A program made the position numbers and the translations under genes. From the NCBI GenBank assembly GCA_964016885.1, contig OZ024740.1, positions 2,141,210 through 2,205,209 on the forward strand: a stretch of DNA of 64,000 nucleotides. The letters are read 5' to 3'. Below, in pieces: positions 57,728 through 64,000 of this stretch. Positions within the stretch are counted from its first letter, which is position 1. The number at the start of each line of letters is the position of its first letter. Source of the DNA: Eledone cirrhosa (lineage: Eukaryota > Mollusca > Cephalopoda > Octopoda > Eledonidae). The notes under the pieces are model-generated. The model saw only the letters and a list, made by a program, of their open reading frames with translations. It searched no databases and was not told the origin of the DNA.

Positions 57728-58072
57728 ATATCATCATCATCATCATCATTTTACGTCCGCTTTTCCCTGCTTGCAAGGGTGGGACAGGAACTGATTCTGG
57801 CTTGATTTCTACAGCTGGATGCCCTTCCTAACACCAACCTCATTTACAGTGAGTGCTGGGTGTTCTTTTGCCGTGGCACCTCCACGACCACTTTACAGTG
57901 GAATGATAGGGACCCCAGTCCCTATCATCTCATTTCTACAGCTGAGTAAACTGGAGCAATGTAAAATAAAGTGTTTTGCTCAAGGAAACAACACACCACC
58001 CGGTCTGAGAATTGAACTCACAACCTTTCAATTGCAAGGCCAATGCTCTAACCCCTAAGCCATGTGCCTTCA
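57728..58072 (-). mobile_element. tRNA-derived SINE, type B, full length
   Basis: Tail CATCATCATCATTTTACGTC with TTTTCCCTGCTTGCAAGGGT, body, and head ending TAACCCCTAAGCCATGTGCC. It has the same orientation as the HACD gene. Confidence 0.9.
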
Positions 58073-58808
58073 CATGCTTTCACTTAAGATAAATAACAAA
58101 GAGAAGACAAAACAAGACAACGAACAAAAAATAATTTTTTAAGGGGAAACCTTAAATTATTTTTTTAAATAAAAATACAAATGAAGGACACAAATCTACA
58201 GGGTCATCGGCCATTGTGGTGGACTTGGGCAGTTTCAACCTCTACTAACGGTACTGCTGGTTTACTCGGGGTCACAGCATCTGACACAAGCCAAACGCTG
58301 TCCAGTGGAGTAAGATACAAGAGACAAAACATTAATTTACAGCAATTAAACTACAAGTACACATAGAATTGTATGTGACATCAAAGAAAATGTGTGGTGA
58401 CTCTTATAATGAGAAAGAAAAAAGAAAGGAAGAAAGTAAGATGTGTGTGTGGGGTTTTTTCTCGTTCATTTTCCATTCCTTCCTCTTTATCTTTTGATTT
58501 TATCTTTTATTTCTAATTCTATCTTCTGATGAAGAACTAGTGTCAGAAACATTAAGACTCTTTTCCTCTTATTTCAAGTGTTAAACTAATATATTTATTC
58601 AATATACTGTGTTGTTTACTTTGTTGTTTCTGTTTAAGCAGTCAGACACTCAGATACATGTACATAGACCAAGACTGGATTAAGTCCTTTTGAAGCCTTA
58701 AGTACTTAAAAGATTGGGGTGTGTGTATGTGACCCCACCACCACATGACAAGATTTGAGGAGAGAGGGGAGGTGGGGGGAGAGGATGGTAATATCATAGT
58801 GTACTTAC
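58073..58808. other. Intron sequence of HACD, no further element recognised
   Basis: Contains a small hairpin (AAATAATTTTTTAAGG, GGAAA, CCTTAAATTATTTTTT near 58129-58166) and purine-rich AGGGGAGGTGGGGGGAGAG at 58764-58782. No coding segment. Confidence 0.5.
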
Positions 58809-58947
58809 TTGGAATGTAGCTCAACATGACAGCTATGAGAAAATAGTAAAAACTGAAGGAGACATTCAGACTATTTGGTAAAGAGAGAGACAGTGTATTT
58901 CTGGCACTGACATATGGCAGACTTCGGAACATACATAGTAGTTCACC
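58809..58947 (-). CDS. HACD gene, penultimate exon
   Basis: Acceptor ATAATAAATATTATGTTTCAG-like sequence ends at 58948. The exon is 139 nt: 46 codons from phase 0 plus one base, then donor GTAAGT. The peptide GELLCMFRSLPYVSARNTLS, LSLPNSLNVSFSFYYFLIA, VMLSYIP contains the SLPN and F.YYFL features conserved between the last two membrane segments of HACD proteins. The extra A joins TT from the next exon to make Ile of YIPIFPQLF. Confidence 0.95.
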
Positions 58948-58984
58948 CTGAAACATAATAAATAATATTATATAACATATATTG

Positions 58985-59310
58985 CATACAAACCTACAGT
59001 CAGTAGACAGCTCTTAACCCCCCAACCGCCACACCCTACCCCATCCTCCCTCTGCCATTCCGTCCACTGTGTCAATGACACAACAGTCCACACTGTAAGG
59101 TGGCCGTGTAGGAGACACAGTGAAAAGGCTCCCAGTCCACACCGTAAATGTGGTTGGTGTTAGGAAGGGCATCCAGCTGTATAAAAACCTGCCAGAGACG
59201 CTTCCGTGAGAGCGAGACATGGTCTCCGGACCATTCCCGCATCAAATGGAACAAAACTGTCTAACCCATGCTAGCGTGGAAGATGGACGTTAAACGATGA
59301 TGCTGATGAA
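58985..59310 (+). mobile_element. LINE 3'-UTR fragment with tail
   Basis: CAACAGTCCACACTGTAAGG, GGTTGGTGTTAGGAAGGGCA, CCCATGCTAGCGTGGAAGAT and TAAACGATGATGCTGATG. LINE copy 3 begins directly after it. Confidence 0.85.
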
Positions 59311-59315
59311 CATAT

Positions 59316-61020
59316 ATAACTTTGCCAATGTCTTGAGATGTGAGGACCAGAGACGTGAAGTATTCCATATTGCAAGGCAGTGTGTTAGTGTTAATCGAGA
59401 TGTTGGGGGAAAATGTGTTAGAAATGACGCTGGTGCACATAGCACCACTGATGCCCAAAAGAAAGAGGTCTGGAAATGCTACTATGAGAGATTGATGAAT
59501 GTAGAAAATGAATGGGAAGAAGAGAAACTACCCCCAACTTCCCCAAAGGAAGGACCAGCTATTGAAATTGATAGTTTTAGGGTCCAAGACGCAATCAAGG
59601 AGATGAAGAATGGTAAAGCTGTGGGACTGTCAGAAATAGTTGAGATGTTAAAAGTATCAAGAGAAGGAGGAGCCAAACTAGTGACCTATATAGTCAATCA
59701 GGTAATACAAGATGGAGTCATACCCAATGACGCAGCAGTACAACCATAAATTGCTAGAAAGGAGCAACTATAGAGGAATTAAACTAATGGACCAAGTTAT
59801 GAAAATGACAGAAAGAGTTATAGCATAGATAATTAGGGAAAGAGTCAAATTAGACGAGATGCAGTTTGGTTTCGTATCTGGGAAAAGTACTACAGGTACC
59901 CTCTTCTTAGTAAAGCAACTACAAGAGTTCCTACCCAAGAATAAGCAGCTATATTTAGCTTTTGTTGATCTAGAAAAGGCCTTGACAGAGTACCTTGATC
60001 TGTTATCTGGTGGTCCTTAAGAAAATTAGGTGTAGAAGAATGGCTCATGAAAGCAGTGCAAACTATGTGCAGAGGAGCTGTCAGTAAAGTGAAAATAGGA
60101 AGTGAGTTTAGTGAGGAATTTAAGGTACAGGTAAGAGTTCATCAAGGTTCAGTTTTTGGCCCATTGTCATTCATCATAGTTCTTCAGGCCATAACAGAGG
60201 AGTTTAAAATTGGCTGTCCATTGGAACTTCTCTGTGCAGATGATAGTTGAAACCAAAACAGAACTAGAAAATAAATTCCGATTATGGAAACTGAATTTGG
60301 AATCTAAAGTGAGCCAAACTAAAGTGGTAGTGAGTAGGAAAGAAGATAAGACCTTCAGGGAAATGGCTCTGCTCAATATGTAGAAAAGGAGTAGGCATAA
60401 ACTCCATACAATGTACACAATGTAAATGTTGGGTACATAAAAGATGTAGTGGGATAACGAGTAGACTAAGAGAAAGGGAGAACTTTGCAGGAGTAATAGA
60501 GAGGAAGAGTGCCAGTGATGTAAAGCTATTCCAGTCACAGGATCCAGAGATGTGGTTGATAGCTTCTGCTATCAAGGTGACTTAATTAGCAGTGGATGAG
60601 GGTGCTCTGAGAGTATAATAGCTAGAATAAAAATACAATGAAAAAAGTTTAGAGAAGTACCACTACTAACAACAAAAGGTTTCTCTCTGTGTACAAAAGG
60701 ATGACTGTATGGCGCCTGTGTGAGGAGTGCAATGCTGTATGGTAGTGAAACATGGGCTGTGACTGCAGAGGACACGTGTAGGTTGGCGAGAAAGGAAGCA
60801 GCCATGCTTTGTTGGATGTGCAATGTAAATTTGAGAGAAAGGCAAAGCTTACATGAATCGAGGGAGAAACTGGGTTAAAGGGGAGTCTAAGATGGTGTGC
60901 AGGAGAGCAGACTGCATTGGTTTGGAACTGTGGACATGTGATGTGCATGGACAATGACCAATGGTAGAAGAAATGTCAGGAAATCCCGATGGAAGGAAGA
61001 CCTGGGCAGAGGTTGTGAGA
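59316..61020 (+). pseudogene. Reverse transcriptase relic, LINE copy 3
   Basis: Open pieces at 59297-59749 and 60047-60250 carry RIARQC-like, GPSEIV-like, GKSTT (59881), FVDLEKA-like (59965) and VHQGSV/LLCADD motifs, interrupted by many stops and frameshifts. The Zn-finger region CSICRKGVGINSIQCTQC and WVHKRCSGI remains readable near 60367-60460. The C-terminal GSETWA and ERKAAMLCWMC segments are decayed. Confidence 0.88.
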
Positions 61021-61095
61021 GATGTCATGCTGAGAAGGACCCGTCCAACCCATGCAAGCATGGAAAAGCAGACATAAAAACAATGATGATGATGA
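59316..61095 (+). mobile_element. RTE-like LINE copy 3, old and heavily mutated
   Basis: It begins in the RT ORF (NVLRCEDQRREVFHIARQC) and ends CATGCAAGCATGGAAAAGCA-GACATAAAAACAATGATGAT. It is a more diverged subfamily than copies 1 and 2. It lies in HACD intron 58948-62510 in antisense orientation. Confidence 0.88.
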
Positions 61096-61361
61096 TATAC
61101 AGTTACTCCAGTAAATTGGATGGGATATTTCAAGAACTACTGTCAATGAAAACAATTCTCTATCTCTGACAAAGGGCAAGAGACCAAAGAATTACAGATA
61201 GATAGACGAGGTCATTTAGATAAGGGTCATACCTGTTGACAGAGATCACATTCTTGATCCTGTAGCTGGCTCCCTACAATAATTTAAGGGTTAACCCTTT
61301 AGCATTTAAACCGGCCATATCCAGCCAGAATTCTCTCACCTCTTTCTGTTCATAACCAGCT

Positions 61362-62165
61362 GCTTATCATCATCATCATTTTACGTCTGCTTTTCCCTGC
61401 TTGCAAGGGTGGGACGGGACCTATTCAGCACAGCATCTCTCCACTTGTCACAGTCCTTTGTCATCTCCACCGTGAGCTTCAGCGATCTGAGGTCTGCTCT
61501 CACCACCTCCGCCCATGTTTTTCGTGGTCTACCTCTACCATGTCTTCCTTCAACTGGCATTTCTTGGCACTTCTTTACCCAGCGGTCATCCTCCATGCGC
61601 ATCACATGTCCATACCAACTCAGTTTTCTCTCTCGCACACTACAGCCTATCCCTCTTATACACAGTTTCTCTCTCAACTCATCTATGCTTGGTCGTTCAC
61701 GTACATTGACATTGCACATCCAATGGAGCATGCTTGCTTCATTTCTCTCCAGCAGCCACATATCCTCCACAGTTGCTGCCCATGTCTTACTACCATGCAG
61801 CATCGCGCACCTCACACAGGCATCATGTAACTGGCCTTTCGCATGCAGGGTGAAACCCTTCTTCATCAGCAGAGGAAGCAGCTCCCTAAACTTCTACCAA
61901 CCCGTCTTATTCTAGATACTATGGCCTCAGAACACCCCCCCTCCCATGCTAATCTGATCACCTAGGTGTCGGAAGCTATCAACCACTTCTATAGAACCCA
62001 CCTGCATTTGAAAAATGTGTCTATCAATGCGACTTCTACTGTCAAATTTCCCTGTACATCTACTGCATACATATTTCTCCCTACCTGTTAGTTTGCCTGC
62101 TATCCCACTACATCTCTTGTGTACCCAAGATCTGCATTGTGTACATTTTATAGAATGTATGCCAA
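61362..62165 (-). mobile_element. RTE-like LINE copy 4 (5' truncated), nested in the MITE
   Basis: On the minus strand it runs from the zinc-finger region (TQCRSWVHKRCSGIAGKLTG) to the C-terminus and ends CAGGGAAAAGCAGACGTAAA followed by ATGATGATGATGA. It has the same orientation as HACD. It has almost no 3' UTR: the TAA stop lies within the last motif before the (GAT)n tail. Confidence 0.9.
61381..62150 (-). pseudogene. LINE copy 4 ORF 3' end (zinc finger to C-terminus)
   Basis: The intact part (61866-61381, 161 codons) reads MKKGFTLHAKGQLHDACVRC, GSKTWAATVEDMWLLERNEA, MPVEGRHGRGRPRKTWAEVV and ends SRPTLASREKQT. Upstream, with stops near 61905-61925, are SFRHLGDQIS and the finger C-terminal half CTQCRSWVHKRC then CSRC. 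The 3' terminal codons are identical to the tail of the type B SINEs. Confidence 0.88.
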
Positions 62166-62510
62166 TGTTAATGTATTGTTCTCAAAATAAATGTCAAAAT
62201 CACATAGATTTGATATTATGTGTGATAATTATCTAAGATAAAGCCTTTAACATGAAAATACAATAGTATATATAGATTAATGTAAATGCTAAAGGGTTAA
62301 ATTACTGGTTAAGTTGAGGAATAAAGTATGGTAAGTGATTATTTAATAGTTAACTAGAACAGGGGTAGCAAGATCTCAGATCAGCTAAGATAGCTGAAGT
62401 TAAATGAAAGAGATGTCAGGCCAGTTAAGACAGATAAAATGAGAATAAGGAATATCATGTCAGCTAGGTCACATGACTTGAGATTAAGCTCAGAAAGGTC
62501 AAATACTCAC

Positions 62511-62550
62511 TGTGACCCCTAGAGGATAAAGTCCAACAAATAAGGAATAC
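62511..62550 (-). CDS. HACD gene, antepenultimate exon (40 nt)
   Basis: Acceptor TTTCTGTTTTTCTTTTCAG, then G completing an Arg codon in phase 2, followed by 13 codons: YSLFVGLYPLGVT. Donor GTGAGT. It matches the HACD segment between the fourth and fifth membrane spans (ARYxLFxxLYPxGV), directly preceding GELL of the next exon. Exons this short are easily missed by gene finders. Confidence 0.93.
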
Positions 62551-63209
62551 CTGAAAAGAAAAACAGAAATAATAAATACATAGTTGAATATATATATATT
62601 TAAATTAATTGAATATATATTTATTTGTATTAATCTCCCGTGTTTTACAATTAACTTGTTAATAATTTCTATTGACAGGTTAATTGTATAAGTTTATTTT
62701 AAAACCACTCGGTTGAGAACTTATTCGATTTGTGCTATTTATGCTATTTTTTGCATGATTTACACCTACTGAATTACTTTGCCAAAATCTGGAGTTATTC
62801 CCCTTGTGATTTTCACACGTGGGTTAACTTACCACCGTGTCATTAACTTATTTGGTACAGAGCGAAATACCTGTTGATAACGTGATATTCCTTGTTCGAT
62901 CGTTATACACAAAGCTTATATTTTTAAGCAGACTGTATTTGATTTAGGTGTCACAGAAACTCTACATCGGATTTTAACAGCAATTCCGGGAGTCCAGGTC
63001 TGGTTATCATATTTTTTATCATTTATTTTGTTTTGACCTGTTTAGCTTGATTAGGTTTTGGGGTTGGGTGGTTAATGCCTTCTTGACCACCTTTTCAGTT
63101 TTGTATGGCTTCTTAACACATTGTTTAGCTCTGGTTTTTAACTATTGAGCACTTTGCCAGTATCATTTCTGATTTTTGCGTTTCGCTTCGCTTTTCCTGC
63201 CCGCCAAAA
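62551..63209. other. Upstream HACD intron, no feature recognised
   Basis: AT-rich. I searched the minus strand for the preceding HACD segment with the catalytic Tyr and found none. Confidence 0.55.

Positions 63210-64000
<791 letters not shown>

Larger units (their letters stand above)
61295..62296. mobile_element. piggyBac-type MITE split by a LINE insertion
   Basis: CCCTTTAGCATTTAAACCGG at 61295 and TGTAAATGCTAAAGGG ending 62296 are flanked by TTAA at 61291-61294 and 62297-62300. Left part 61295-~61362 and right part ~62165-62296 together match the intact 230-bp copy at 46105-46334. The middle is occupied by LINE copy 4. Confidence 0.88.
54486..62550 (-). other. 3' part of an HACD gene (very-long-chain 3-hydroxyacyl-CoA dehydratase), three exons
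   Basis: HACD enzymes dehydrate 3-hydroxyacyl-CoA to trans-2-enoyl-CoA, the third step of fatty acid elongation, in the ER membrane. Three exons (62550-62511, 58947-58809, 54583-54486) have consensus acceptors and GT donors (GTGAGT, GTAAGT) and compatible phases (2, 0, 1). Together they encode the last ~90 residues: RYSLFVGLYPLGVT, GELLCMFRSLPYVSARN, SYIPIFPQLF and the basic tail. The catalytic Tyr and Glu of the family lie in an earlier membrane segment, so they are outside this window, and paralogue assignment (HACD1/2 versus 3/4) rests on the C-terminal pattern, which favours HACD1/2. Introns are 3.56 and 4.23 kb and hold most of the mobile elements from 54.7 to 62.3 kb. No exon of this gene was found between 62551 and the window end. 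Confidence 0.92.

Overview
This is animal nuclear DNA. It is repeat-dominated, and the repeats point to a mollusc, most likely a cephalopod. That assignment is an inference from tRNA-derived SINEs, LINE tails ending in (GAT)n next to a recurring 'CTTCCACGCTAGCATGGGTT' block, and huge simple-sequence arrays; no species marker is present. There are no bacterial operons. Nearly all long open reading frames are artefacts of stop-free repeats. The only host genes I can defend were found as spliced exons.

Layout. 1-20052 is one 20-kb minisatellite with a 14/16-bp monomer, almost free of C on the + strand, with nested higher-order duplications. 20195-21311 is a foldback-type transposon with ~175-bp inverted termini and a PHD-like zinc-finger ORF. 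21783-22624 holds a minus-strand ORF with a 2A-like NPGP motif and a 65-74-bp tandem repeat. 22949-26846 contains a 48-bp G-tract minisatellite, an identical 267-bp repeat pair, SINEs, a MITE and a 13-copy 40-bp telomere-like minisatellite. 27710-29841 is a young, complete, non-coding LTR element with a tRNA-Trp primer site. 30219-30359 is a near-perfect hairpin. 30463-35385 is a 4.9-kb (ACC)n array ending 46 bp before a candidate terminal coding exon (35432-35563, + strand). From 36 kb to 64 kb there is a dense mosaic of LINEs (four sizeable copies, all broken), two SINE families, MITEs, hairpins and microsatellites.

Genes. The last three exons of a very-long-chain 3-hydroxyacyl-CoA dehydratase (HACD) lie on the minus strand at 62511-62550, 58809-58947 and 54486-54583. 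Splice sites and phases agree, and a KKXX-type ER retrieval end follows the last membrane segment. The 5' exons lie beyond the window. Its two introns are packed with LINEs, SINEs and a MITE that was itself split by a LINE. The + strand exon at 35432-35563 looks real but I could not name its gene.

How the mobile parts fit together. The LINEs encode a reverse transcriptase followed by a C4HC3 (PHD-type) zinc finger. They end in (GAT)n. The head-bearing SINEs carry one of two 3' tails, each matching the 3' end of a different LINE subfamily seen here, which suggests parasitism with tail exchange.
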